NCBI GenBank assembly: GCA_024449915.1
Contig: JAMZAV010000445.1
Coordinates: 62,001 to 126,000 of the forward strand
DNA length: 64,000 nt
DNA from: Sweltsa coloradensis
Taxonomy: Eukaryota; Arthropoda; Insecta; Plecoptera; Chloroperlidae
Direction: 5' to 3'
Shown here piece by piece: positions 37,305-49,904 of this stretch. The notes under the pieces are model-generated. The model did not search any database. It saw only the letters and a list, made by a program, of their open reading frames with translations, and was not told the origin of the DNA. Each line of letters starts with the position of its first letter. Position 1 is the stretch's first letter. The position numbers were made by a program, and so were the translations under genes.

Positions 37305-40300
37305 GTATGTCCGACCGAACCACTTGTCTATGACCGTAGGCACACCTCCCCGTCCACCTACCTGCACACAATAGCTGTTCTTTCTATATTTAGCGCCACC
37401 TCTTCGCGAAACAGGATTAACCTTCGAAAGGCCACTCGCCTCGCGCGAAGACCATTGCCTCAGTTCAAGGTCAGATCGGAATTGTTAATTCGCAGATAAT
37501 AATGGTTTAAATTTAAACTACACGCTATGTGTGTGCATATGGTGACTGGTGGGGAATATTTTATTGCTCTTTATTACACACCCTAAATGCTAATGATGGA
37601 CTAGAATGCTAAACGAGCGGTTTATTCAAACAACTTGTGGAAACGTTGTGACCATATTCTCGCACTTGAGACAAGTTGTTTGAGTACGGCCTAGCTTAGC
37701 ATATTGTCACATACACTGATTGCCCTGCGCCTACTTGTTGATGTGTAGGCAACCCGCCGTACCGCGTGGACTGTGCCAACGCTAGCTGTCTCTGTACTTG
37801 TATAAATAACATAGAATGTAAATGTAGATATGTACGTTTGTGATTTATTAATCGCCCTCTAGTATGTTGGTAGTGTATTGTATTGTATAGAAAGGAAACT
37901 GGTGCGGAAGGCCCCTTCTTTAGGGCGGAAAGATCCATTTATAAGAAACCACCTCAAGGCCTATAAATCGTTCCCTAACCTTCACCTCGTCTTCTTTGTG
38001 TTATTGTCCCAGACGGGCAGACCCTACCCCAGACTTGAGTCGAGACGCCAGGTGCTCCCTCAGTGATACACCCAGGAGACAATGAAATCTTGGTCCTGTT
38101 ATGTAACGTATTCCTTCTTTAAGATCCCCCCCGGTTGATTAACCCGGTGTCGTTGCCGTCGCCAGGTGCAAATCTGTCTCGGCCAAGGGCCGGGCGCGTG
38201 CGGCTAGGAACACCTTTCGTCTTGGGAACATCTGCCCGCCGTCTCACACGTCACACCTGCCCCTTACAGTCCTACACCTGCCGTTTCTCTAGGTGCATAT
38301 GGTGGTGTAAAAACAAAAACATCCATTAAAACGAGAATAATTATCGAGAGTGGACATTATCTTGTTTTTTTGTGTGTGAGACTGAGATTTGAACGTCTCT
38401 TCGTGGCTATTATGTGATTCAATGCACCCACCATACGGGATGTGTGTGTGGAGATTGGTGTAATTACTCGACAACAGCTGCTGCGTGGAGAAATGCAGTT
38501 AATGTTATTAAATCAAATCGTCTCGGGGTCTAGATTGTAAGAGCCTTCTAATCAAGGATATTTTCCCGTGGGATAGCCGAGGAAACCCCTGGAGGATAGC
38601 GTGTCTTTGGCTCGCTCGAAATGACCTTAGGACCCGGGCTTTCCGACTAACTTATGTCCCTTCCCTTGTAATCTTTGTACTGTGACCCCTGAGTATTGCG
38701 CTGTCCCTGTTGTGAATTATTCATTATCCATAAGCTGTAAATCTTGCTCAACTCAATTCATTTGTATTGTTTGTGTTTACAAATGGATTCGTTTCTCAAT
38801 AGTCTGAACATTGGCACTCACAACATTGTTACTTCATTACATTTGTTTGTTGGCAACTCTCATCCTTGTTTTAAATTTGAACTTTGGGCGCATCAACTGT
38901 TGGGATATTTTTTGTGCCACCATCACGTTAATCTTAAGTGCAGACCCTCTTTTCACTGAGACAATTTTTGACTTCATTTATTGAATTTTTAGGTCAAAGT
39001 TCTTCGCCGTTCTTCCACGAAAGGAAATTTGCATACGGTTTCACATTAACATAATGAATGTTGCTATATTGGTGTTATTAATCAAATGTTCGTTAGCCTC
39101 ACGGAATGTTCTTATCACAACCGTAGTTGGGTAACCCAGTTTAAACCTGGCTCGGTCCTTGAGAGGCGAGGTGTGTGTTGCAGTGACGTCAGTCACCACG
39201 GCGTTGCGCAAGTGCGGCACAGTTGCGCTAGCAAGTGTTTTCAGAGCCCCCGGCGGCGATTGTCCCAACTGTTATTATCTCCCACTCGATTTGTTTTGGT
39301 TTGAAAGCGCCACCCGGAACGGAAGGGTTGACTGGGGGGACGTCAAGTGGGTTGACGTGATAAGGGTACGTTCTGGCGCTGACAGCATCTCTTATCTCCG
39401 GACCCGTGCACGTCTACGTACGATGTACATCCACCGAACTGCGCAGTTGATGCATCTGATTGCATAACGTGGGCTTTATTGAAGAGATGAACTAAATCCG
39501 TCCATCACGCAATGCTAGCGAGTCGAGGTCGCGGTAACCTAACCAGCCTAATGAGATAAAGTACTTGTTCCAATATCATTACATTCCCGTTCATTTAATT
39601 TAATTGAAGAACGCGGGTTTGAAGCTTTAGTCAAGATTAGGCCTATTTCGAATAGAAAATATTTAACAACAAATCAACATTCTTTCTAAGCCAAAACAAT
39701 AACACGAATGTGAAAGTTGTTATGCAAAGAGTGGGAGAAAAGAATTCGCGTTTTGTTGCACTCAAGTTCAGTTCGACATGATACGGCATAAAATGTTTTG
39801 CGCAATACATCGTACACGGACATTCCTTGGCCTACCTACTTACACAACCCACAAGGCTGTCTGGCTGTACTGTACACACAGGTAGGTATTAGTATTGCTA
39901 GATCGTACAATTCACCGAAACTCGACTTGCGAAACGTAACATCGTTCTTATTGAATGTTTATTTTCGTTCCGACATTCTTAGAACGGCTTTCTCGTCGTC
40001 GTCGTCGTCCCGAATGCAAATACGGATTATCACACCTCGGGAACTAATCGGATGAGTAGGCTGCCTACGTCAGAGTAGGCCTATAATCCCTCTCTTCTGC
40101 GAAGCCGATGTCATTACCGCGTCGCGGTCGATAAGGAAGATCCACAGAGTAAACACTTCTTGGCAAAACCGTTACAAAATAGCCGAGATAAGAGTAAAAC
40201 AAGGCTCTCACCCCGACCGCAAAAGATAACAACACTCGTGTCAACAACGTTTACACCAATCAGTGGCGCCGAGACAAGGAAACACGGCGCGCTCATATGT

Positions 40301-43178
40301 CAACACGTCCAAATAAGTCTCGCGATATGATATGATATGATAGAATGAGGGTGTGGCACCGATGTAATGCATTATTAGATTCAAATCATGTAGGTATGTT
40401 ACCTACTCGGCTCCTTGGTCTAGTCTCGAGGTCGACTGTGTCCTGTTTGTGTTGTTACGTTACGTAAGAGTCGCACCCTGCTACTTAGTGAGAGCGTCTG
40501 GAGCCAATGATCAATCAACTCGATTGATTGACAGATCGACCGGTAATTAAAACGTAGACGATCACGCAGGGGTATTAGACACGAGGCTGCGCTCGAGACG
40601 CGGCCGAGGTCCAATGTTTACCAACACGGCGGTTGGCGGGGGACCCAAACAACTCCACTGACCCAGTTATTAGTGCGCGGTCTGCAAGCTTTCTTCGGTG
40701 TTATGATCTGTGTCTGTGCACGCGCGCACTTCCTACACCAGTGCAAGGTAATCAAACAGGACACAATACCTTGTTGTTGTGCCCGCATACATGCATGACA
40801 CAGATAGATCGATACTTATTATTGTTATTGGCTTTATTGCGGTTGTAACGAGTTATCGGCACGGGTGTCTCGTTACAGTAATGGTGTAATTGTGAAAGTT
40901 CGTCGTTAATGGATCGAACTCTTGAGATTTATTGTGCAGGCTTTGAGCGAAGCGGATCTTAGGGTAAACGTGACATTGTTTTCAAGTCGGTTTCCATCGA
41001 CTCGTTCTTCCGGTTGTGTTTGAAGTTTGAACGTTATGCACTTATGGTCTAAGGTTATGCATCCGTTTGAAATGCGATCCTCCGACCAAAATATCTCCCC
41101 TCCCCTGATTGGTGAGTTCTTACGAGAAGATTGGCAAATTGCTCCGACTGCAACTTCGTCATCAGTGGACGACCTCGTGGGTTGAATGACGACGTAGTTG
41201 TCGTCTATATTTAGCCTCTGTGACGGACCAGAATGCGCATCTTCTGCATGCAACTCATATAAACATGACACATTCTCGTTTCCTTGAAAATATTATCAAA
41301 TGCGCAATCGAAATCAAGTTGGTTATCGATTGTTGCGCAATGCTTTCGATCACCGTTGGTTTTAATATTTAGGACGAAGGTGAATACTAAGGTCGTCTCT
41401 TGTTTACACCTTGCGCGTCGCCCAAGGAGAGGAATCAAATGTAGTAATCAGCTGTGTTTTTGTTTGGGCTTGTTGGTACACACAAGAAATTCCAAGGTTT
41501 TTATCGATGGGGGCTGCCTCGTCGGTCTTTTTGCTTATCATCTGGGTTTTTTTAGCCTAGATAGGGAATGCAACAATAATACCTTGCGAATATAATGCTA
41601 TTCCCCCGGGGGTTTACTTTTTGGGCGCATCTCTGATCAGTTTCTTCTCTCGGGGCACTCTATCCTGACTACGAAGGGGAAAATTTTTTTTGCCCCTACC
41701 CAATTTTTTTTTTGTTTGACGGGGCCCCACAGTTTGTTTAATTGTAAATTTTTGCGAAGTTTGGTTCGGCCCCTGGCAAGGGCGACATAACCAATTCCGG
41801 GTAACGAAGCAAACAAAGTAAAATTAGAAAAGATTGCGAAATGTTTGTAATGTAGTCACGGGCGGGTTGGGTTGCGCGAGGTGACGTGATTGGTCGCCAG
41901 GTGGTGACGTCACGAGCCTCACAGCCGCCGAAACAGGACCGACGGACGCGCACTAAATTAAAACTGCAACAATAATAGCTCATTGAGAGGCGGCCAGATT
42001 TGTTGCCGACCACAACGCGATGGGCGGGCGGAGGTAGACGCGAAAAAAATCCTGGCCTCAAATTAAGTTTCGGATGGTGGAGATGTAAACAAGAGTCTGT
42101 TTTTAGACGAGGAAAGTCAGTTAGGAATTCTTCTTGGGCTCTGGGTTCGGGCTCGACTCAACGCTCGTGGGCGGGTGCGTTATCTCACACTCTGTAGGTC
42201 GCACGGACATATTCGTGCAATTGTTTCGGGTCCTGACAAAAGCGAGGGGTTCAACGACCAAACAGGGTTTGTTTGTTTACATTTTACAACCATGCCCCCC
42301 CCCCCTCCTCGTCAGTCACGCGGCGTGCCCGTATTAGGCCGCGTGTGACTGTGACATACAAGTGGCACATGTACGGTACCCTCTAGAATACTACTGCGCA
42401 CTTCTCAGGTGAAAGCAACGGAGATTCACGTTCTGCGGGTAAGCACCAAGAATGCGCCTCGTTCAGACATGGGAAAGGATGGGTGCCAGAAATTATTCAG
42501 TCTTCAAACTAGACTAGACGTGTTGCCCCTTTTGGGGGTTTTTTTGTAAAAAAATTTTGGCGTATATTTTTCCGTCAACACTTTCACCCTTCCGATCCTA
42601 ACGCTTGCTCACTTTCCGCCTGGCCACGAGCCACATAATCGGCATGACTCAGCCGGTGTTCGCCCACAGCCACAGGTTCGACCCCGCGCGTGTTAAAACA
42701 ACTCCTTGTTCGGGGCCTAGTCTAGTCATCCTCGCGTGCGTGTGTTCCATTCATCCGGTGTGCGAGGCTGGCTACGCACATGACTTGCGGTTCTCCGTTA
42801 GAAGAGGCTCAACTCTCAACGTGTACTTAGCCTTATAGGAATGATGTAACCACCATAACCATTCTTCTTTGCTGGTGACGTACGGGCTAGAGTACAATTC
42901 TGCACCATCATCGGTATACTGGCACGTGTTGGTGGACATTGGATCAAGTATTGTCATATTGCCTGGTCCGCATACCCAACACATTATCTTACACAATAAT
43001 AATATGTCGTAATATGATTCAAGCGAATATTATGGTAAAAAAACAACTTCTATTTTCTTTGCTCTTCAAATTAGGTGAAAATAATTGGGAGGATGTTTAC
43101 TTGGAACCATGAATCAATGCGAAGTATTGGGGAAAACTAAGCTGATTTGTAGAGTTGAAACTAGAATGTTTTTGCAAA

Positions 43179-43180
<2 letters not shown>
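37305..43180. other. Non-coding, possible PDPK1 first intron
   Basis: CRE palindromes TGACGTCA at 39184-39191 and 41905-41912, the latter next to an inverted CCAAT box (ATTGG). A short GATAT repeat lies at 40324-40345. No conserved coding sequence is recognised on either strand. Confidence 0.4.

Positions 43181-43215
<35 letters not shown>
43181..43215. repeat. (TC)n microsatellite
   Basis: An uninterrupted TC dinucleotide run, followed closely by a CRE palindrome TGACGTCA at 43238-43245. Confidence 0.95.
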
Positions 43216-43216
<1 letters not shown>

Positions 43217-44001
43217 CCTCCGCGTGCACGAGTTCCATGACGTCACACGTCTCTATTCTCGTCTGTTTATAGGTCGCACACGCGCGCGACTCACGTTTAT
43301 TGGGTTCGCTGTTACACACGTGGTCGAGTAATTAATTTGCTTTATTGGATAGTAATTAAAACTTTATTGCCGTGTTGTTTTACCGCTCGGCCGCTTACTT
43401 ACGTAGGTAGGTATAGGTACTTAGTTGATTGGCCGCTTTATTAAGCTCTTGTTTACGTCACAATCGTGTTTTTATGTTATCAATGTCACTGACTTGCGAT
43501 AAGGTTATGGTTGTTATTGTATCGTATCCTGTGGACTTTCCTTGCATGGAGCTATTGTTTGCTTAAACTGACTTTCCTTGAAAACTGTTTTTAGTATTAG
43601 CGATTTTTGCACATTCATGCTACAAGACATTACTACTCTTATCCATGAAAGATTTGTTTAAAGATATTTTAATTGCTTTTTTCAATCGCGTCATCGTTGT
43701 TTTGTCCGTAGTTTCCCATTGTTCATGCTTACGTCACTCGAAGAATAAGAAGATCCAACGAGACAGAACCGGATGTCGCTTGCGTCATCATCTGAATCAG
43801 TTGTTGTCTGGACGCGGCCGGTTCACGGTGGCTGTTGGGCAAGTGTTCATCGTGTAGCCCACCCATCTGATGACGTACCCGAGAACGAGCGAAGTCTCGT
43901 CCAACCATGTCCTGCTGAACAGATTCAAATTTGCATTTAATTCGCTTCGCTCGTTTTTTCATTTCAATCAATATTTTTCTAGTTAGTGAATGCCGCAGAG
44001 T

Positions 44002-44003
<2 letters not shown>

Positions 44004-44038
<35 letters not shown>
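44004..44038. repeat. 35-nt poly-C tract
   Basis: Thirty-five consecutive C, the longest homopolymer in the window. It lies about 150 bp upstream of the putative promoter block at 44150-44297. It may form i-motif/G-quadruplex structures, or its length may be a sequencing artefact. Confidence 0.9.
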
Positions 44039-44041
<3 letters not shown>

Positions 44042-44149
44042 TCATTGTAGACTGCGTACCTACCAAGAACCGAACTCATTCACTTATTCTACTTGAACGG
44101 TAATGGATCGAGTACACGAACGTCGTGGATTCCCCGAAGTCCGCATGTC

Positions 44150-44297
44150 GCCGCCATGTTGTCACGTGACGCGGGTACGAGAGCCAATCGGACGGGGTCA
44201 CGGGGTGACGTAACGCAATCATGAATGAATCCGAGCGGCTTAGTTCTTCTGTTAGTTAGCGGACGGAGTGCCCTGGTTCAAGACTTGTGTTTCTGTG
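44150..44297 (+). promoter_or_regulatory. Possible PDPK1 proximal promoter and non-coding first exon
   Basis: The CpG-rich block holds GTCACGTGAC (E-box), a CCAAT box (AGCCAATCGG), and TGACGTAA (CRE-like). It is followed by a stretch that ends in a good donor, CTGTG|GTGAGT at 44298. An ATG at about 44222 opens only a short frame that stops at TAG within 40 bp, so this exon would be non-coding. If used, translation would start at ATG 46209 in the next exon. It is an alternative or an addition to the distal exon at 37209. Confidence 0.35.
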
Positions 44298-45310
44298 GTG
44301 AGTGTAGAGAGAGAATAGTGTGATAGTGTCTGATGTCTTGGTCGTTACGACGCGTGTAGGGGTAGCCAGCAGCCACCCGCTTTGACCACTGAGGGGAGGA
44401 AACGGGAGAAATTTCTAGTTCTCTTCTATAGTTAACTTTTGCATAATTTTCTTGAAATCTATCTCATACCGAACGCCTCCTCCCTCACTTTGTGATACTT
44501 CTCGTTAGGTAACCGTCTCAATCACCCTCGTTGCTGTCTGTACAAAGTCGCCGGACTATGGTTGGTATATATAAATAGACGCTACAGTACAATACAATGT
44601 CTTGTTGTTGACAGTGTGTGGACACGGCGTTGGCGGCTGCCGGCCGCATGCCATTGCCAGGTCCTCGTTAAACATATTGTTTCTTCTACTTTTATCTGCG
44701 TACATACAGATCGTTGCCAATTCGTTGGTGTCAAGTGTCAAGGTTAAAGATAATCGGGAGTACATTTGTCGGGCAATAGGTCGTCCAAGTCGCACGCGGG
44801 AGGTCCGTGTTTGTTTGTGGAGTGGAGTGAGCGAGTGCAATGTCTCTCGGGGGTCGCCGGAAGCTCCGACCTACGACGACGACAACGACGTCGGTTGCGC
44901 GCGTTACTTCCACACCACCTGCGAGGACGGTTGTGACGGGGTCACTGGCACCGACGTAGTACCTTCTGTCGTACTACGCACGCACTCACTCACAGTTCCA
45001 TTTGGCGCGGGTATTTAGAAATTCACTCTTGCGACTGCGAAAAAACTTGCGGGTCTCACGCTTCTTAGCTCTATCAACTGCGCATTATGGTAGGTCTGTC
45101 TGTCTGCAGCTTTCACTTCGACTCTGATGAAAGAAAGTGGTGTCACAACCCGCCTCATATTGCACCGTACAACGTAACAACAGCCAGAGTTTGTTGGATC
45201 TTCTCTTCGCATGCTAAGCTGGTCTATGAATTGGGATTAAAAAGTACTTTCAGCTGAGGAATGTTGGGCTGAACCATAAGACTTCTCACTTTCAATGTCG
45301 CGGAAACAAC

Positions 45311-45313
<3 letters not shown>

Positions 45314-45350
<37 letters not shown>
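45314..45350. repeat. (GA)n microsatellite
   Basis: An uninterrupted GA run about 0.7 kb upstream of the first conserved PDPK1 exon. GA runs are bound by GAGA-type factors in arthropods, so a regulatory role is possible but unproven. Confidence 0.9.
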
Positions 45351-45353
<3 letters not shown>

Positions 45354-46073
45354 CCTCCGGACGACGCACCGCACGTGTGCGTGAAATGGTTATTGTTTGC
45401 AGCAGACAGAACTGCTGATAACATCCTCCGGATACGATGTTTTCTTGGCTATTGTGTTCGGACCCCCTCGTGTTTTCCACAACTTGTTGTCAGCTTTAGA
45501 CAGGTCGGTTTATCGTTAGCTGTGCTGGCAAAGCAAAACAATGGTACAAAAACACCCTTGAAGTGCAGAAAACTTGTTTTAATTTAAAAAATCCTTAGCC
45601 AGATTGTCACGCGTGACTGTCAGAATGCAAACTTCGCTACTAAGCTTAATTGTCAACAAGTCGACGAGCTTTTTCTAATTAATCCCCAATTTCATTGGTA
45701 ATTTTTCTTCTGTCGTTTTGAAGACATGGATGTCAGTTATTGTACACGTGGAAATCCCTGTCTATAATATACACACCATTTAGATATAATTCTTGAGCAA
45801 TGGGATACAATAATGACGGACAATCCAAAAGCAATCAAGTTGATTGAATTCCTGCTATAACCTTGATTGGAGTTTACAATGCCAATCATTATAATGTTCT
45901 GTAATTTTCCGCTTGTATAGACACATAACTTTTTCCATATTACTGAAGAATTAGTAGTTATTTATAGCTGCAATATAATGATCAAAATAAAATATGTACT
46001 TCCATTCTCTTTGTCACAGTTGGCTTTAGATTGCGAGTGTTTCTCTAACAGATTTGTCTTATTCTGGTTACAG

Positions 46074-46208
46074 CGCATCCCAGCGATTCAGCCCTCAACG
46101 GAGAAACCTGCGCCTTGTTTACAGCGCGTCCCTGCGCTCCCGGCCCAACTGGAGAAGCAAGCGCCCTGTATACAGCGCATCCCCGCGCAACCGGAGAAGC
46201 CCGTTACC
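46074..46208 (+). repeat. 51-bp tandem duplication at the PDPK1 exon start, with repeated acceptors
   Basis: Two full 51-bp units start at 46074 and 46125, and a partial third at 46176. They encode [34 protein letters not shown] and RIPAQPEKP. Each unit starts right after an acceptor-like word (CTGGTTACAG, CTTGTTTACAG, CCTGTATACAG), so AG sites at 46072-46073, 46123-46124 and 46174-46175 are all in the same phase. Confidence 0.8.
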
Positions 46209-49058
46209 ATGACCCCCCCGCGAGTCGGGGATAACCTCCTCAACAGGCAGCAACAGCAACAACCAAACAACCAGCAGACTACCACCAACGGGCAGAACAT
46301 GCCTCCCAAGAGGACACCCAAAGACTACATCTTCGGCAAGGTGATCGGGGATGGGAGCTTCTCGACAGTCTACATTGCCAAAGACATCCACTCGAATAAG
46401 GAGGTTGCAAGTAAGTTTACATGACCAGAACTTTAAAAAAATGTAATCTAATTCATATTTCTCAACTTCTAACATTTCGTTCATTCTTTGAAATTGTGTT
46501 GCTTCTTGGGCATCTACATTTTTAGAATAAGAATTGTTCAAGTTTGAAAATGTTCTGCTTCTTGGGCATTGTGCAATGCACTAGTTTTGACACAAAGGAA
46601 AATGATTAATTGGTGCTCAACAATGTTCCGAGTGACATCGTAATAATGAGTGTTCTCGTTTTGTTCCAGTCAAAGTGTGCGACAAGCTGCACATAATCCG
46701 AGAGAAGAAGGCAGAGTACATAAAACGCGAGAAGGACGTCCTACACATCATCAGCTCGAATCACTCCACGACTGCACCGTTCTTCACAGATCTCGACTGC
46801 ACATTCCAAGACAGCAACCGACTCTGTATCCTTATCAAACTGCTATACGCTAAACAATGTTCTCATATATATATATAAAATATAAATGAAAATCAGTTAT
46901 ATAACTGAGTGGGCAGACTCTAAATACAATTTATTTATATTTATTATTTATAAAAGTTTAGATTGTAGAATGTGTGAAACTGAAATAATATGCTAGTTTA
47001 ATTTTTTGATTGACTAGGGAATTTTATAGATTTTGAGATCTAAAACCAGAAAATTAATTTGAACAAAGAAAAAGAAATGGCTAGACAACATTAAATCAAA
47101 CAAACTTTTCAGTTGTTTATGCATAGGCCTATTCTATTGTATCACATTCATTGCTTACAGTTAGGCTATGTAATTTGATAGTTCAATGCAAAGTTCAGAA
47201 AAAATATGGTATTTGTTTCTAGGTCCCCAACAGAAATAATTATCTAGAATTTTAAGAGTTTCTTCTGTATATAATATAATATGTAAGCCCATCTACTATT
47301 AACTAAACTATTAATTGATAGGCAAGATTAATTATAGAGTTCTAATTGAAATATGACTTGTTTTGTACGTCCTGGATGTTGAACTTGGTTTCTCCTTAAC
47401 GTCTACTCGCAGATTTTGTATTAACCTACGCGAAAAATGGCGAACTCTTACCGCATATCAACAAGGTTGGCTCGTTCGACATCGCGTGCACGAGATTCTA
47501 CGCGGCCGAGATCCTCCACGCCCTCGAACACATGCACTCGCTGGGCATCATCCACCGGGACCTCAAGCCCGAGAACATTCTACTTGACGACAGGATGCAC
47601 ATCCTAATCACAGACTTTGGCTCCGCGAAGATCCTCCAGGAAGTTGACCCTCCCCGGGGAGAAAACACCGCCGCCCCACGAATCCAGAGGCGGAACAGTT
47701 TCGTCGGAACAGCGCAATACGTCTCGCCCGAACTCCTAACCGATAAGTCTGCATCGAAGAGCTCCGACCTATGGGCTCTGGGATGTATCATCTACCAAAT
47801 GGTCTCCGGACTACCCCCGTTCCGATCGAGAAGCGAGTACGCGATATTCAAGAAGATCGTACGGCTCGAATACGAATTCCCCGACGGTTTCTCCCCCAGC
47901 GCGCGGGACCTCGTTGAGAAACTATTGGTTCTGGATCCCCTCCAGAGACTGGGAGCGCGGGACCCCGAAGGCTACCCCTCGATCCGGGCGCATCCCTTCT
48001 TCTCCGGCATAGACTTCGACACGCTCTACAAGCAGACACCACCTCAGATCTACCCCTACCTTCCTGGAACCTCCGAGAACGAAGAGCTCCGGAGTCAGTA
48101 CCGAGTTCCCGACCACCTAGAACCCGGGCTAGACGACCGGCAGCTCACCCGACTCTTGGGGCTGGACCTTCAGGACGCGTCAGACCCGGAACCGGTCGAA
48201 CCAGCGGAGCAGAGGCCGAGGAAGCGAGCGGGCATCACCGACATCAACTCCGACGAGCTGGCCCAGATGCTGGAGGCTCAGCGAGACAGCAAGTGGAACT
48301 CCCTCGTGGAGGGGAACCTGATCCTCAAGCAGGGGCTCGTCGACAAGAGGAAGGGACTCTTCGCTCGGCGGCGGATGCTGCTCCTGACGCTCGGACCACA
48401 TCTCTACTACGTCGACCCCGTCAACATGGTACTTAAAGGCGAGATTCCTTGGAGCCCAGAACTGAGGGTGGAGCCAAAGAGCTTCAAGATATTCTTTGTA
48501 CACACTGTAAGTAGATTTATTTTCGTTATCCAAGGGGGAACAAGTCTTATTTTAAAAAAAATTAAAATTGGGGGCTGCGTAAGTCATTTGTGACATGTAA
48601 ATTGATAGTTATTATGATAGGTTGTAAAAATAGTTATGATCCTTCATCCACAACAAATTACACAACCATGAATCTGCAAAACAGACTGTCATTTACTATG
48701 AATTCTATTTCCCAAGTCTCTTGCCATGTGTTGTTATATATTAGGCATATCCCAATCATCCAAGTTTAACTGTAATCCGAGCTATACTCATCTCACCATT
48801 TTGAAATAGTTTAGTATTAAATTATTGTCTTTCATTTTTATTCATTACATTAAATTATTTTAACATGGAATTCTTTTGAACATTGAGAAAACATGTAGTC
48901 TAGCCTCATCTAGTCTGTCTAGCAAAGCTAATAAATTTCATTTTCTCTCTTTACAGCCAAACCGGACGTACTATTTGGAAGATCCTGACCGATATGCCCT
49001 CGAATGGTGTAAAGCAATTGAAGAAGTACGAATACACACGTACGGTCTAAGTTCGTAG
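46074..49058 (+). CDS. PDPK1: 3-phosphoinositide-dependent protein kinase 1 (PDK1)
   Basis: Exons 46074-46410, 46670-46825, 47413-48506 and 48957-49058, all with GT-AG borders. Joined from ATG 46209 they encode 517 residues. PDK1 is the Ser/Thr kinase that phosphorylates the activation loop of Akt, S6K, SGK and PKC, and is recruited to PIP3 membranes by its PH domain. Kinase domain about 40-316: glycine loop GDGSFSTV (47-54), VAIK lysine K69 (split across exons 1/2), HRDLKPEN with D169, DFG 187-189, and the activation segment [13 protein letters not shown] with autophosphorylation Ser215. PH domain about 414-510, starting [11 protein letters not shown], with [10 protein letters not shown]. 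An acidic, low-similarity linker joins them. Human PDK1 is 556 residues, so the length fits. The segment just before TFQD (around residues 96-110) looks diverged and should be checked against transcripts. Exon 46074 is open upstream of ATG 46209, so the true N-terminus may be longer. Confidence 0.95.
46890..46950 (+). repeat. Repeat family A fragment in PDPK1 intron
   Basis: GAAAATCAGTTATATAACTG then AGTGGGCAGACTCTAAATAC and a TTTA-rich tail, inside the intron 46826-47412. Same strand as the gene. Confidence 0.75.
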
Positions 49059-49737
49059 ACACGTAGCGGCATTTTACCCGAAGGTTTATGGACAGTACTT
49101 TGGGAAAGTCGTTATTAGGCTAATTCAATTGTTACGAGAATGCCATCGAGTGGTTCAAATATATATTGTGTACAGCGGTGATACGATCGACTATAGTAAA
49201 AATGTTCAGTGTTATTTATTTAAAAGTGAATACTAACTACTATAGATATTGTTGAATGTGAGCGGTATGGCTGTATCTATTGCATGTATGCTGTGAGTCT
49301 TTGTTAATTTAAACATTTGTTAATTTAAATTATATTTATTTTTTTATCAAGCTTGATCCTTGCAATAATAGCTATGGCCTTTATGAAGCATGTGGCAAAA
49401 AGAACTGTTGATTGGTAGAATGTGTACATAGTTACCGAACGAAACTATTTTCCATTCGATGTGTCCATCAAATGATATTGCCACTGATGTTAGTACATAA
49501 TCCAACAAACTGTCAGTATTATTCACAGTGCACAGATATATACTCTGTACATATAAGCAAGTCAATAATTATTTGTTTGTTAGTAAGTAAAATGTTAATT
49601 TTTGTCTCTCATTATACTTCCTAATTTGAATAATTTCAAACATGTACAAGTTGTATGTCGGTTAGTTTTGTTGTTTGTGTTAGTGATTTTTGTGATGTAA
49701 ATACATTTTATTTATAAATCAGCATAGCTCCTATTAT

Positions 49738-49743
49738 AATAAA
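49738..49743 (+). terminator. Probable PDPK1 poly(A) signal
   Basis: AATAAA lies 680 bp after the PDPK1 stop codon (49056-49058), with AT-rich 3' UTR between. Other A/T-rich near-matches exist, so this is the best candidate, not a proven site. Confidence 0.5.
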
Positions 49744-49767
49744 AGAAGTTGATTAAATGCAAGAGTA

Positions 49768-49773
49768 TTTATT
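49768..49773 (-). terminator. Probable APTX poly(A) signal
   Basis: TTTATT on the plus strand is AATAAA on the minus strand, 132 bp after the APTX stop codon. It lies only about 25 bp from the opposite-strand signal of PDPK1. Confidence 0.5.
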
Positions 49774-49904
49774 GATACCATAAGAGAGATAATCCCATAT
49801 CCATGTTCTTCCAAAGGGTCTTAGAACAAACAATCCACTTCAAAGTTTAACAATCCAATTTTACATAGGACAAAAAATATGTGATGACAAGAAGAAATTG
49901 CTAC

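Noticed and set aside
42640..42700. GGTTCGACCCC with an upstream TGACTCAGCCGG
   Set aside because: Spacing and stems do not fit a tRNA.
44602..45018. 138-residue frame with a hydrophobic N-terminal segment and several cysteines, resembling a small secreted protein
   Set aside because: The hydrophobic segment starts about 25 residues in, no domain is recognised, composition is explained by the CpG-rich region, and it lies between the putative first exon and exon 46074 of PDPK1.
47498..48533. Minus-strand frames of 64-117 residues across PDPK1 exon 3
   Set aside because: Shadows of the GC-rich kinase exon.
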